DNA of 64,000 nt from Azolla caroliniana (lineage: Eukaryota > Polypodiophyta). Positions 12,198-24,779 of the stretch are shown piece after piece. Made by a program: the position numbers and the translations under genes. The stretch is taken from positions 3,100,001 through 3,164,000 of the forward strand of contig JBHGNT010000014.1 in NCBI GenBank assembly GCA_043228905.1, written 5' to 3'. How positions within the stretch are numbered: the first letter of the stretch is position 1; each line of letters begins with the position of its first letter. Below the pieces are notes generated by a model that saw only the letters and a program-made list of their open reading frames with translations, ran no database searches and had not been told where the DNA came from.

Positions 12198-12335
12198 AAG
12201 AATTACCCTGCTATGGGTGGTACTAAAGCTCTTCTCAAAGACCCCGATAGGACAAATGACTTGTTGAAGTTCGTCTTTGATGTCTGCAATATATTTCAAA
12301 AGGAGCTTATGTGATCGATAAACTCAAGATGTATT
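12198..12335 (+). pseudogene. Decayed tandem copy of the SPC25 terminal exon
   Basis: Directly after the SPC25 stop codon the last exon and its 3' flank are repeated with a period of 128 bp. The copy still translates as PAMGGTKALLKD..RTNDLLKF in one frame, with a stop at the equivalent place. It lacks the CAG acceptor, and the 128-bp period shifts frame, so it cannot extend the protein by read-through. Both copies end with a similar ACTCAAGA flank. It most likely lies in the SPC25 3' UTR. Confidence 0.88.
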
Positions 12336-13204
12336 ATTGTACACTATCTATCCCTTTGGACTAGGGTAACACATTCTCCCCATATATACCGGGTGTATCC
12401 TAACCCTTCCTTGTACATGGGAGTAGATTATTGTTTGTTTTCGAGGTTTAGATATTTATGATGGCGTTCTTTGTAAAACTAGATGATTATGAGAATCTCT
12501 CTGTTCTTACCAGATCAATGGTTTGTGTGCCATGATGAAAGGTGTGGTGACCCATTGCATTCATGGGTTCTAAGAGGATGGATATTCAAAGGGTATAGTA
12601 CTCAAGGAAGAGCTTTGAAGGAAGTAGGAAATAGATTTTGGTACAAAATTGTGGTGCATTGTGCTTTATTTTATGAACAGGATAACGGTGCTGATTAATG
12701 CTAATTTGAACGAATTCCAAAGCATCAGGCATTTTAATATCTCTATTTGTTACTTGATAATGTAGAAGCCATTGCTCACTCAGTGACTAGAAAGACCAGT
12801 TCCACATGTTGGTACAATCAACATCACTTGATCAAGCATTCATCATCCCCCGTTTAACCAGGGCTGCACGTCCTCCACTCTCCCTGCCCTTGGTTGCATA
12901 TTTGTGCTGAAACTCTGAAGCTTTGATGCAATGATAAATTGCGTGGCATAATCTGTGCTGGATGTAAACCAACCTACATCGACTCAAAATGCAAGAAATT
13001 GATAATCTTATATTTTGAGAGCAGTTTGTGAGATTTAGAAGAGATGATTGAATGGAGATGTGTGCTTGCGTGATATTTGAAAGGGTTTTGCCCCCATGAA
13101 ATTTTGAGGGTTAAGATGCTTGGATATGCTTAGTCCCAATCCAATCAGTCAAAGGATGAATTAGAATTAGAATTTTTATCGTCCATAAAGAGGCCAATTT
13201 TGAC
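12336..13204. other. Intergenic spacer
   Basis: No domain, LTR or RNA gene recognised. A 71-codon open frame at 12483-12698 has no identifiable features. The right edge may include the 3' UTR of the adjoining minus-strand LINE. Confidence 0.5.
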
Positions 13205-15045
13205 CTATGGGACCAGAGTAAACATGTGTTCTTGATATGTCTCCTTCCTAAGAAGGGGTAGAAGCACAAAGTCTCTGCGTGTTAGTAAAGCATGCACATA
13301 TGAGCTCAACCTTTTAGGTGGTGTCTTAAGTATGGCAATTAAGTTATCACTCCCTCTTAGTATGTTAGTATATTTTGAACGAATTGCATTATATGTCGAG
13401 CATGTGAAGAGCAAGTGACATTCATCCTCTACCATGCTTTCATTGCATACTTTACATGTCTTCAAATTCATTACATTTTGATACCATGATGCAACTTCAA
13501 TACCTAACTTGTGAGATCGAGTGCGAAGTAGTGTAAGAGCTCTACGAGCATTACTACTCATATTGGTAATGAGATAAGGTTGGATACGATCAATAGACAT
13601 TCTTGCTTTATATTGAGACCAACATTTAGGGTTGACATTTGCAATGTAGTATTCTAGCTTTGTCCTCTTAGCATCCTCCCACTTCATCCTTAATGATTCC
13701 ACCAACCTTTCTGCAATCATTACATACTGCATAGCATTGCCCAAAAGCTCTAAAAGATCATCCACACCCCATCTTCTAAACCATTTCCTTATGTCAACAA
13801 CCCAATCAGATGAGAGAATCTTACCTTTATGATTCTTTTGTAGCGTACATCCAACATTCCAAGCAAGATGTGGTAATCTATGATTCGGCATATTCTTGAC
13901 TTTTGTAATGTATTTATATACTCTTTGGAGTGCCAATAGTTCTATGGGCCGAACATCCGTTTCCAAGAGCATAACCTGGTAAGAGGTAGTGCATTTAACT
14001 CCTAATTGCCTCCTTAAAAACATCTTTTGAATTTTCTCAATCTCGTTCCATGCATTAAGAGAGATGGTGCCACCCCATACTTCTACTCCATAAAGCAATA
14101 CTTGAGTTACCATGGCATTGAACAACATTAGTTTTACTTCCCATCCACAAGTATCACTTTGGTTGTATTGGTTCTCCAAAAGGTAATATGATTTCCAACC
14201 GGCTTGGAGTCTAGAATCAAAGCATGCACTCCATTTATTTGTGGCGGGTACATCAATACCAAGATATTTAAAGCTTTGAACAAATTGTATATGTTCACCT
14301 TTATATGTGAGCATAGGGTAATGATGAGTTTGGATGGTTTGCACTACCATCATTTTTGTTTTCTCCACATTCACTACTAGTCCACTACTATGGCAAAATT
14401 CTTCTAATACCCCAAGTAAATGTTGCATACTATCAACATTATATGAGAAGAGTACCACATGATCAACATATAGAAGCAATAAGATAACATGTTACATCAA
14501 ATTGGGGCCATTCAATCCTTCTTCTCTTGCAACCTTATTCACCATTTCTTCTAATTTATCAATACATAAGCCAAAGAGTGTTGGCGATAGTGGGCATCCT
14601 TGCTTGACCCCCATGTTACTTAAGAAGTTCTTTGAGAATCCACTATCCATTTTTAGTTGGCATTTAACTTGATCATATAGGCGTGCAACCACAACTCGGT
14701 ATGCTAGTGGCATGTCAATGTCCACCATTCTATTCCAAAGCTCACTTTGTGGTACGGTATCAAAAGCTTTCTTGAAATCAACAAAACAACAATAAAGTGT
14801 TTTTCCTTGTAGTCGACTCTCTTCCATGATTACTCTTAATGTGACCAAATGATCCACGGTGAAGTGTTTTGGTCTAAATCCGGCTTGCCCAAGTGCTCTT
14901 TTGCTTGTACTCTCAGCCCATGTGCTTATCTTTTGCTCTATAATAGTGCTATATAATTTAGCAATAGTTGAGCTCACCATTATTGTACGATAATTTGATA
15001 CTTGATTCCTATCTCCAGCTTTAAATATTGGTTTGTGCTATTAGA
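13205..15045 (-). mobile_element. 5'-truncated LINE, reverse transcriptase to C-terminal Cys/His region
   Basis: One minus-strand frame runs from about 15040 to 13205 with a single in-frame stop near 14490. Seen in order: GQAGFRPKHFTVDHLVTLR, CFVDFKKAFDTVP, GVKQGCPLSPTLFGL, then YVDHVVLFS where the family has YADD, then a thumb region and a C-terminal CKVCNESMVEDECHLLFTC zinc-finger-like motif. The endonuclease and ORF1 are missing on the 5' side (near 15045), which is typical of incomplete target-primed reverse transcription. The second catalytic Asp of the active-site motif is His, so this copy is inactive. Confidence 0.92.
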
Positions 15046-15109
15046 GAACCATGATAGAACATCAACTATTAGACAAGTTCATGAGGTGACTAGAAAAGAT
15101 ATTTGATAA

Positions 15110-15868
15110 GAATTTGTTGGGAATATGGATCCGAATCGGGATGATTTTGACTACCAACTCAATCAAGACAAATTAAACAATAGATGAAACCACAAGACAG
15201 AAAATGAGAGTACACCAAAAATTTTAACGTGGAAAACCCAAAATAGGGAAAAACCACGGAACCCCTTCGGGTTCAAAACAAGTTCACTATTTTTCTTAGT
15301 ACAAACGAATACAACCTCTCTAGCTTTGACCAGAGGGATGTATATGCTAAGGCAGTAGCCTTGATTACAATTCCTCACCCAACTGGGTGGATCAAAAAGC
15401 TGACGAAAATGGAAACAAGAAAAAACATGAAACGACGAAACTTGATGCAAAGGAGACAAGATAGTTGTTGTTCAATCGTGGTTCTTTGATAGCACGAACA
15501 ACCCCTCGTAGGTCTCTGTCTCCACTTTTGCACTTTGGTAGAACACTCTTCCTCTTGCTCTCACTCTTTTGTTCTTTGTTTTTCTCTCACTCTATTTTAT
15601 GTTTTTCGGTGTAAAAAATAGGTCACGATGTCTCCCTTTTTCTTTTCTATGTTTTTCTCTTTCTGTCTTCTTGTAGTCCAACGTCTATATCTGTGTTCAC
15701 ACACACACACACACACACACCCAAAAAAAACATACAAAAAGAAAAGGGCATATATATATATATATACAACTAATTATAACTTTTCTTATAATTTGCCTTA
15801 AGCCTATTCAGCATTCATCCGACTCAATGTTGTGGGCTCCACTTGAGTGGACAAGCCCCAACAGAATT
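15110..15868. mobile_element. Solo LTR (749 bp) with perfect 5-bp target duplication
   Basis: The LTR runs 15115-15863, starts TGTTGGG and ends CCCAACA, a perfect 7-bp terminal inverted repeat. It is flanked by GAATT on both sides (15110-15114 and 15864-15868). It contains the (CA)n and (TA)n microsatellites at about 15700-15770. No matching second LTR or internal region is present, so this is a solo LTR left by LTR-LTR recombination. It landed next to the 5' end of the minus-strand LINE. Superfamily cannot be told from the LTR alone. Confidence 0.92.
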
Positions 15869-16904
15869 ATATTTATATTCCATCATCAGATTGAAATGAG
15901 CTGTAATGCTTTTTCATTTGTGAGATAAGAAACATGTGATGGTTTATATAACCATTGGGGAATATCCCTCGAGATGTGAATTCATTCAATGTGAAGTTGA
16001 ATTTCATTTCTTGTAAGGGTTTGAGTGGAATTATTTCGCATATGGAGGTTTCCCACTAGTAACGAAAGTGTTACTGATAAATGATTATTTCGCACGTTGG
16101 TTGTTATGACTAGTTATGGGCCTAGTTCAGTTTCTTGGCCTTGAAACCAAGCCAAACCAAACAAAACCATTTATACATAACAAAAACCAATATGAGTTGT
16201 TTAAGAACTACCAAGCCATTTAAACCAGACCGACAAGGGAAAGTTGAAACCAAGCCCGGAAAACTTGAAACCTAATTGAACCTAAAAATATGAAACATGA
16301 TAGGGTTTGTTTGCTTTCCAAGACTAGAGGTATATCAAAAGATGACCTAAAATTTTAACACTTACATTGAATAATTATTAAGGTTTTGGGGATAAAGTAT
16401 GATGCATTGATGGAGGTGAGCTAAAAGCTTATGAAGGTAGAATCAAGCAAATGGAGAGAACAAGACAAATATCAAACTTTGTTTGGAGTATCTTATCCTG
16501 TATCTGATGCATATCCTAAGGTACATAAAGTGTAGAGTCAAATTTTGTTTTCGGGTTGGCCAAGAGAGACAAAAAGTTGGTTGGATAACATGATTGCAAC
16601 TACTTTGGACATCTCAAGGACAAAAGTTCTACCTTCAAATTTTGTTTCTCTCCTTCATTGGATATCTTCTTGGACTAGCAAGAAGTAGTTGAGTGTCTTG
16701 GTGTCCTAAGAGGATGTGGCATAAAAGGTGGTGTACAATGCAAGATGTGTGAAATGGTGTAGCTAAGAAAGGTCATAATAGAAATCAATATGTTGATTGA
16801 GGGGGAAGCAACACAGATAGAATGGAGACAAGCAAATAATTTGGTGTTCGGATGTGAACCAAGCAAATTGAAATACAAGAAGCCATTCTGATTAAGAATG
16901 TGAA
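15869..16904. other. Degenerate sequence upstream of a Copia 3' end
   Basis: AT-rich and full of stops. The stretch 16130-16270 is rich in AAACCAA/CCAAGCC and resembles the AACCGAACC-type MITE family seen at 52 kb and 63 kb, but I see no terminal inverted repeats. The 16380-16900 part probably belongs to the decayed Copia element just downstream. Confidence 0.4.
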
Positions 16905-17235
16905 GTTGGAGTATGGGGCGAACACAATTTGCATTGCTATTGCAAAGAATTCGGTGTTCCACAAGCGGACGGAGCATATGAAGATCTAATATCAATAGAG
17001 CTTAGCAATAAAAAAACTAGTGCCATAACATATAGGTGGGAGAATACTAGGCAATAGTTGAAGAACAATTGGATGATATGAGAACTCAAGCAATTGAATG
17101 AGGTTTACTCAACAAGTGGATTACATTGGAACTTTGTCAAATGAATGATGTGGGGATCCATGATATAAAAGTTGAAATGTAAGTTTAAGAGATTGAGCAT
17201 TGTACTTTTTGTGGATAAATCATTTTAGGGGGATG
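16905..17235 (+). pseudogene. Copia RNase H 3' end (remnant)
   Basis: Conceptual translation gives ICIAIAKNSVFHKRTEHMKI, the conserved Ty1/copia RNase H ending (family form: AI.LAKNPVFH.RTKHIEI), followed by degenerate sequence. A TTTTAGGGGGA polypurine tract at about 17222-17231 abuts a putative LTR start. Several stops and frameshifts mean it is not functional. Confidence 0.72.
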
Positions 17236-17830
17236 TTGGTGTAAATGAGCACCAAATATCCCCATGATCATGGTCAACAAAGACTGGTTATAAGATTAAT
17301 ATGGTTAATGGCTTGGCATTGTTGTTAAGGCCAACAACGAAGTTTGTTGAGGTAGGAACATAAATGAGGAAACCAAGCTAGTTCTTCATTGTAATAAACT
17401 TAGTTCGTTCTGTAATTATTTGCTTAGGAGCACATGAGAATCAAGTTTCCATTCTACCATGCTTTTGTTGTAATCATGTTCCAACACTTTGCTATAAATA
17501 CAATATTTCCCTTTGCTATTGTTTCTCTAGGTTCTTGGTTGCTATTGTTTCCAAGGTGATATATTTGAAGTGCATCAAATCTAATACATAATTGACATAT
17601 TATGCAATAATTGCAACCAACCAGATGATAGTGGCTTTTACAACATTCTTGACATTTCGGCACATGGCAGACATATCTAAGGAAACATCATGTGGTTAGG
17701 TTTAGTCATGATGTAGAAGCTTTCCTTGTTCTCACAACAATTAGGCCACAAGCTATTACACCATCATGCATATTAGTATAAACAATTTTCTCTTAAAAAA
17801 AATTCTCTCTTGTTGTATAAAATGGTTGAA
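17232..17830 (+). mobile_element. Putative Copia 3' LTR (right edge uncertain)
   Basis: Begins TGTTGGTGTAAATGAG directly after a polypurine tract and carries a TATA-like GCTATAAATACAA at about 17490. The end is not fixed: a CCAACA lies at 17481, but the TATA box beyond it suggests a longer LTR. No second copy exists in the window to define the boundary. Confidence 0.45.
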
Positions 17831-19098
17831 CTTGTGCCTAAACCTTGTTCTTTCAAACTTAGAGGATAGGGGAGGATCTCATCCCAAGTAATATGGATCT
17901 AATATTTGGAAATCAATTAGGTGGGAGTCATATCTTTGACGTAGTTAGCTCCAAGAAAACATGATTGTACATAGACTTGTTCTATCTTCAAACACAATGC
18001 ATTAGTAGCAAAAATAAAGAATACATGCTTCTAGCTAATTAGATCTTGACAAACTTTCTTCAACAAGCTTCTTGACAATGCAAGAAAAATATATCGATGC
18101 CTGCATAAACAAGAAGGTACAAATACTAAAGGTCGGAAAAAAGAAGACCAACTATCATGCAAGATTTTGTCACTAATAAAAACATTGTACTAGATCTAGG
18201 TGCAATTTATGGTTAAAAGTTTCCTATTGTTCCTCCATCATCCTTTCATGTCGCTGTATTCACTATTATTAAGATCTGTTAAGTTTCTTTATCTCAGCCT
18301 TGAACCTCACTAACTCTACGTATTAACTTTCTTTTGAACATCAGGTAAGTATGTGTTCAGTTTTTATGATGCGGTTTAAGTTGCTTGGCAAAAAATTCGA
18401 CAATCTTCATGTCTTCCCTCTCCTTGAGGGTTCACACTATGGGCAAGCTAGTAATGGACACTAATCATGTCATTGTACCAAACCTTGGTTGATCTATTAC
18501 TCTTTCCCCAATGGAACTTCAAGAGGCATCATTTCACGGAAAGACCAAAAAGCAACTGAAATCTTCATATACCACCCATCATCCTAAAATCACTGAATGC
18601 TTCTACTTTGGCACTTTTTACCATCAGAATTCTTTCTTTGGATTCGAGGAAATTTACCCACAATAAAAAATCTACACCCTTGCTGTTATAGCAATATATG
18701 CATTAACACACGAAATTGAACATTACTTAAATGAAAAGAGATGCTTCAATAACTGGATATCTATCAATGCATACATAGCACATAAGGTCAGTCAAAACCA
18801 AAATAATAAAAAATCAACACATTTGTCATTAAAAAGAACAAAGGCCTGAATGAAAAGGGTAAGGCCATTATAGCTATCTATATATCAGCCTTTCAGAGAA
18901 AGGGGCTAATACATTAACAAAGGCAGGAGAATAATATTCCAGTTATCATTACCAAATAGCAAAAACAATGTCGCTAGTCTAACAATAGAAAACTGGATCG
19001 CCACGTTTCGTGTCGAAAGCTCATTTTAAGCAAAATCATAGGTCCATAGATAGTCTTCGCTCTGTCGATCAAATAAGGGCTGGGCTTTTCTGGAAGTT
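17831..19098. other. Intergenic spacer and COPB1 3' UTR side
   Basis: No coding or transposon motif recognised. The last 100-200 bp before 19099 are expected to hold the 3' UTR of the minus-strand coatomer gene. Confidence 0.5.
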
Positions 19099-22000
19099 TC
19101 ATATTTTTTGCTTCAGTGTGATCTTGTCGCCCAAACTCAATGCAATACCTTGTGTCTTACTTCGGATCCTAATAAAACCTGTCAGTTTGCCATTAGACTG
19201 TTTCTCCAAGCTAATGTTCACGAGAGCATCTTCACCGAAAACACTCTTCGCATAAAGATTAGCTGCCAAAAACCCACAATCACCATCCAATGCCGACCTA
19301 CAGCAGAAACAGTGAAATAGAAAAAGAAAAACAAGCATTCAGTCAATACTTATCATGACAGAATTTTTAGCCAACCATTTTTTATGTAGTTTTTCAACTT
19401 ACGGAGGCGTAAGGCACTTCATATTTGTAGAGGCAATAATATGGTTCAAAAACTCTTTTTCATCCTGTATGCTTGTGTTAACAGCAACCTACAACAAGAG
19501 CATGTCAGCATCTGTGAAAACCTTACAAAGAAATGGCAAAAGAATAATACAGAGACAAAAGTTGGCACTATCTTGCCAACTTTCCCATCATCTCATTGCT
19601 CTAGTTGCTAAGCTTTCAAATTATTTTCTTATGAGTTTCTAAGGTCTAATCTGAACTCGCTTGCTGCAAGACTCCCATACCAATTCAGATCTAGCTTTGT
19701 CAGAACAAAGAAGTTCATTGGTGTTTCCGAGAAAGGTTCTAGTTTATTGAAGATTGATCATTGATATTCTGCAAAACTCATGCATCTGATCATTGGCCTA
19801 AGTGCCAAAGTCATGTGGGTAGCAAAAGCTGCTCAATGTCAATCTCATCTAGCAACAAGGCATAGGCAACCTTTTCAGATACAAGAGAAGGAATTTCATT
19901 CTTTGTCTAATGAAATAATGATGCGATTTTCCATTCGCATAGCTAGCTGTCCAGTGTGATATCAAAAAAGCCACGGGATTATTCTTGATGCTTCAAGAAA
20001 ATATTAAGAATAACTGCAGCTGAAATGTTATTTGCACATGAATATGCAGTTCCAGGTAAGAAGATGATAAACAAGCATTCCTACACCTTGAATAGATATA
20101 CCCTTCAAACAGCTCTGAATCAAATGATTTAGTGATATATCAAAGGCAAAAGGACAAAACAACAGATAAAAAAAGAAAACCCAAATTTTCTTCATTCCTA
20201 ATGTAGCAAAAGAAAGAGAAATACCTTATTTTCCCATTCAAACTCGGCCCACATATTTCTGAAAGCAACATCTGTACACGTTGCAGGTGAGATATAATCC
20301 ATGATATCAATGTGAATATCATTGAGAACAACAACATTTCTGTCAAGCACAGTAGTAGTCTCATAGACAATGTTCCCAAATATGACACCAGTCTCTGTGG
20401 AAGAGACTTTGATGTTCGCCCTGATCTGCTTGCTCGCTTCTGGTGCAAGAGTGTAATTTTGAGGACGTTCAACGAGCTTCAAATCTCCCATAGTGGCCAG
20501 CTCAAGGCAAAGGTTTTGAAGGGTCTCTTTGGTCCTATTCACAACTGTAACATCGAGAACAATATCATATTGATGGACTGTCACATATGCCTCTGCATAA
20601 ACGGGATCGCTAAAACCAGTGAGCTGCAGTATCCTATTCAGTTTCTTTATGCCATCACCATCTTTAGTAAATTCTCCCGTAGCTCTCTTCAAATCATCTT
20701 GAACTTCGTCCTCCAATTCTAGCTTGCTCATACCCTGGGAATAGCAATAATCACATATCAAAACAAATAGAGAATCAATATTTGTGTAGTAGCTACACCT
20801 GAAAGTACTCTGAATCCCATCAATATTAAGTATAGTTCAAAGACTTCCCCTTGAAAAACCTGTATTTACATTGTTGACAGAAAAGCCACGGGAAGGATGT
20901 TGAAGACATGGTTATCTGATCTTTCTAGGAGTTTCTATGCCAACATGAATGAAAGAGTAGAAACCACAGAGCATAATATGAACCACAAGTGAGGTTTACC
21001 AAGAATACCTTTCTATTCTTCAGATGGTAAAAGTCAATGAGATCATCTGGCTGTGCATGAGTAATCTGAGCCTTTGCCTTTGTTTCTTCAGTCTCCCGGT
21101 GCTGCTTATCTGTGATCATCTTAACAAAACTCTCTCTACAAGTATGAAGCCAAACATCTCGCATCAAGTCTGGCCCATTTGAAAGCAGCCTAATACAGAA
21201 GATAATTCGATCACACGAATCATTGTCGATAGGCTGAGGCAAAACACTCGATTGACCAAGGCTCAATATAGAAACCATTATTAAAAGAGCATCGGCAACT
21301 GCTTTGTTGACTACTACCGCAGATTCCTCGAGGTCTTTAAGCTTAAGAACTAACTTGGTAAGAGTACACGATATCACAGCTCCTAGAAAGAAATCACCAG
21401 TGAGAATAAGAGCTCTAAGGTTCGCCGATGTTCCAGAGCTTCCTAAAGCAAGAGTAGGTGCTGCAAGAGCTATTTCCGAGGTAGCACTCTGGGTTGCATA
21501 TGTGCCGTCCGCGAGCACAGCTGGTCTTTTCGATGATGCAGTTGCAACTGCATATGGCACTGATTTACTGGCTTGGCCTTGCGACTTTGAAATAGCTGTA
21601 TCCACTACCTCGCCCTCTTCAGTCACTGTGTAAAACGGTAGCTCCCCAAGTGATTGCTTGATAGTGGCAATCCCACTTTCCACTTCCTTCAATGATATGC
21701 AATATTCCCCGACAATCCAGAGAGCACATGAACACACTCGCGATGACCTGATCTGGTAGAATGTGTCCAAGAGCTTGGTTATAATAGATTCCCTCAGTTT
21801 TGGATTTGTCTCGATTATTTCTCGTATAAAATAAGCCACATCCATTGCCGACCCTATGTTAGAATCTCCAAGGAAATCCATCAGAAGATGGGCCACTGTA
21901 CTAGCGACTTCAGGGAACTTCAATGCACAAGAATGGATGGCTTGTACAAGCATTTGTCTGTACTCTCCGTTTTTCTCTAGATCCTTGTTTTGTGTCTTCA

Positions 22001-23081
22001 CAACCTCCTTCTTTAAAGTCATGATCACTTCATCGATGTTCCTTGGTGTGATCAAATCAAGAGCAATATCCAGGGTCTTTCGCTTGATGTCGAGATTAGG
22101 GCTAGATAAAGCACGCAGCACATCCATAATGACCTCAACCATGACTTCTCTATGAGAAGCTTTAAGCTCTTGCAATCTATCCAAGATGATGAGCTTTACG
22201 TTGTTGTCACTCTGAGATATGAGAAGCTGGCAGTAGGTGTTTGCTGCAGCTCTAATGGCGGTCGGTGCGGAAGAAAGTGACACCAAAGTCGCCGCACACT
22301 CATACATAACTGCACTAGAAGAGGAATTTAGAAGGGAGATGATGATCTTGATGTATTTACCTTTTTCTGTGGGGTGAGATCTGCACACCTTCCTGATGAG
22401 TTCTAACACAACCATTTGAAGCAGATCTCCCCAGTTAGAGACACTGTCCAGATGGGTTAGCAAGTAATTCACCGCCCTTTCTTGGGCACATGTGAAAAGC
22501 ATGAGGAATGCATTCCTCTTGGCTGAGAGATCCTGCTCAGAAGACAAGGCTTTCTCGATAAGCTCGGGAGCATCACCCAGCAATTGCTCTCCCTGGGGAA
22601 GCTTACAGATGGACATGATGGCGAGTATGGCATTTCTTCTCACAAATACATGGCGATGCTCCAAGTTAGCGATCACGGATGGTATCAGAGGCTCAATGAG
22701 CTCGGCCTCGTTCAGCCGAGAGAGAAACCGGAGGGTAACACCGCGGATATACTCATTGGGGTGCTGCAAATTGTTGCGGAGGTTGTTACAGATGAGGATC
22801 ATTTCAGGTAAGATCTTCCCCGAAGAATCGGTCTTATCGATGATCTCAAGATAAAGCAAGAGGAGCTTTTGGATGGTGTGGTCCTCTGAGGGGAGAACAT
22901 ACCTGACGATGGAGATGAAGAGGTGGGGGACTGTCTCTCCGTTGAGGAGAAGCATGATGGCTTTCTTCATGGCCTCGACTTTGCGGCCCACATCGTTCCC
23001 TTCTAGGTTCTCCTTGATCTCGTTGGCCATGGCAGGCGTGCCCTTGTCGAAGTGGATGAGAAGGCTGCAAGACTTCTCCAT
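19099..23081 (-). CDS. COPB1: Coatomer subunit beta (beta-COP), 4 exons, 955 aa
   Basis: Exons on the minus strand: 23081-21009, 20734-20225, 19488-19403, 19297-19099. Junctions are GT-AG and phases join cleanly (691 + 170 codons, then a split codon). The protein starts [20 protein letters not shown] and ends with a platform domain at TLKQKI. Beta-COP is a core subunit of the COPI coat, which forms retrograde Golgi-to-ER vesicles in the cytosol. Seen: an N-terminal adaptin/HEAT-repeat region (about residues 20-540, for example [15 protein letters not shown] and [11 protein letters not shown]), an Ala/Ser-rich linker (about 510-550), the conserved [20 protein letters not shown] junction across exon 1/2, and the C-terminal appendage with [19 protein letters not shown]. 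Length fits the family (about 950). The ATG at 23079-23081 is the conserved start. No defect seen; this gene looks intact. Confidence 0.98.
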
Positions 23082-23600
23082 CTCAAATCCCTTTTCACTT
23101 CCTCTCTCTCTTTGGTTCTTGGTGGTCGAGCAAGATGAAGGAAAAGATATGTATATAAATCTGGCTATGGCGGGCGGATCTGGCCTGTTTTGTTGCAGAG
23201 ATCAAACAACAAGAGGCAAAAACAGCAATGCAGACAAGGGACGAAGAAGATGAAGATAAATTACAGAGATGGGGATTGGGAAGATTTTACTTTACCTTAG
23301 GGAGAGGGGAGAGCTCAGATCGGATCCAGATCTGCAGTCTGCTGCTGCATTACTGTGTCTTATATCTATCTGTGGGTATACTATGTATGTATGTGTATTG
23401 GGTAGGGGGACATGGATGTTCGTTTGAGAGAGATAGACAAGAGACAGAGACAGAAACAGAGACAGAGACAGAGAAGGAGGGGTATGTGTGTAAATATAAA
23501 AAATTGAGAAGGGCATCTATGTAGATATAAAAACTTCATATGAAATGTATGTGTTATATATATATATATATATAAATATATCTAATGTCCATCTCTAGAG
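23082..23600 (-). promoter_or_regulatory. COPB1 5' UTR and promoter region with microsatellites
   Basis: The region upstream of the beta-COP start carries a GA/CT-rich segment just before the ATG (23090-23115), a degenerate (GACA)n run at 23439-23475 and a (TA)n tract at 23553-23575. No clear TATA box on the minus strand; no other gene seen. Confidence 0.45.
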
Positions 23601-24445
23601 GTAGACTCACCCATACATATGTACGTATATACGTACGTATGTACGTATGTGTATGTATATACATATTGGCTTGTACGCCTCACACACATCTTTGTCATAC
23701 AAACTCTCACTCAAACAAGGAACACTAAAACTTGTTCACCCATCTCCACAAATGGTCTTATATGGCGATTCCAAAGTGCACCCACACCCGTTGATAGCCA
23801 AAAATAATTTGGGTGTGGGATTTCGGCGCCATCTTGAACTGTTGAACATCCACAAACTTTGAGTATATTATAATCTTCAACCTTGTATTCCCCAATTCCA
23901 TTCACTTTTCGTGTGCACTTTGCGAATGTCCATGACGTGGTCTTGTATAGCATGACGATCACTTGGCTTGCTTCTTGTTGTCATTTGGCGCCTTCTTGAT
24001 TTTGGCATGTGCACCAAATTGTTGTTATGTAGCCCTAGTATCCTCATCCGATAAGGAATTTCAAGCTTGCAATAGTAGATCTATCAAGCTTCTCAATTGG
24101 GAGAGAGATGGCCATCTGTGTCATATTCATATTTGTTTGTCATTTTTTTCTTCTCTTCTTCTTCCTCCTTGCTTTGCACCAATGAATGCCAATGGACTTT
24201 TTCCACGTGGAAGCTATGCAATCACATTGGGGTAGAGCAGTCGACCTTTTCGACATGTATGTGTTGGTTCTTCAAAGAACTAACATCTTGAAGAATAGCA
24301 CACAAGCAATAGAGGTGTTGTGTCAATTAATAATCTTGATACTCTAATGCCATGTGAATAGATAGAGAACTAGATGTATGGTTCTTACACTATGGATAGA
24401 TAAAATATATATGTATGTGTCATGTGTGTGTCATGTGTGTGTCAG

Positions 24446-24476
<31 letters not shown>

Positions 24477-24779
24477 AGGAATCTTGCGTTATTGGCATCC
24501 ACATACTCAACACACATTGGGGGTCTTCTATTGTCTTCATCTTCTTCGATCTCTTCAATCGGGTGAGTTCCAGTTGTCTCTCTTATTCATGGACAATTGT
24601 TTTTATCTCGAATCGATATCACCTCAAGAATAATGGATATACACATGAATTCCCCCACAATTTGTGGGGGACATTGATATGGAAACAATTGATCCAAAAA
24701 AGAGTAATGTGATGGTTGAATGTAATCGTGAAAGGGAAGCTCTACGAGGTTTAAGGGTATTGAGGAAATTAATGAGAAA
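23601..24779. other. Intergenic spacer, left flank of the LINE complex
   Basis: Contains a TACG/TATG-rich microsatellite (23615-23665) and a (GA)n run at 24444-24474. The 24000-24300 part has an LTR-like look but no definable termini. The 5' UTR of the LINE may start within the last few hundred bases. Confidence 0.4.

Noticed and set aside
12206-12314. Functional alternative last exon of SPC25
   Set aside because: No AG acceptor in the right phase lies immediately before the copy, and the 128-bp period breaks the frame; kept as a pseudo-exon.
20312-22854. Plus-strand ORFs opposite the coatomer gene
   Set aside because: Antisense shadows of the conserved COPB1 exons.
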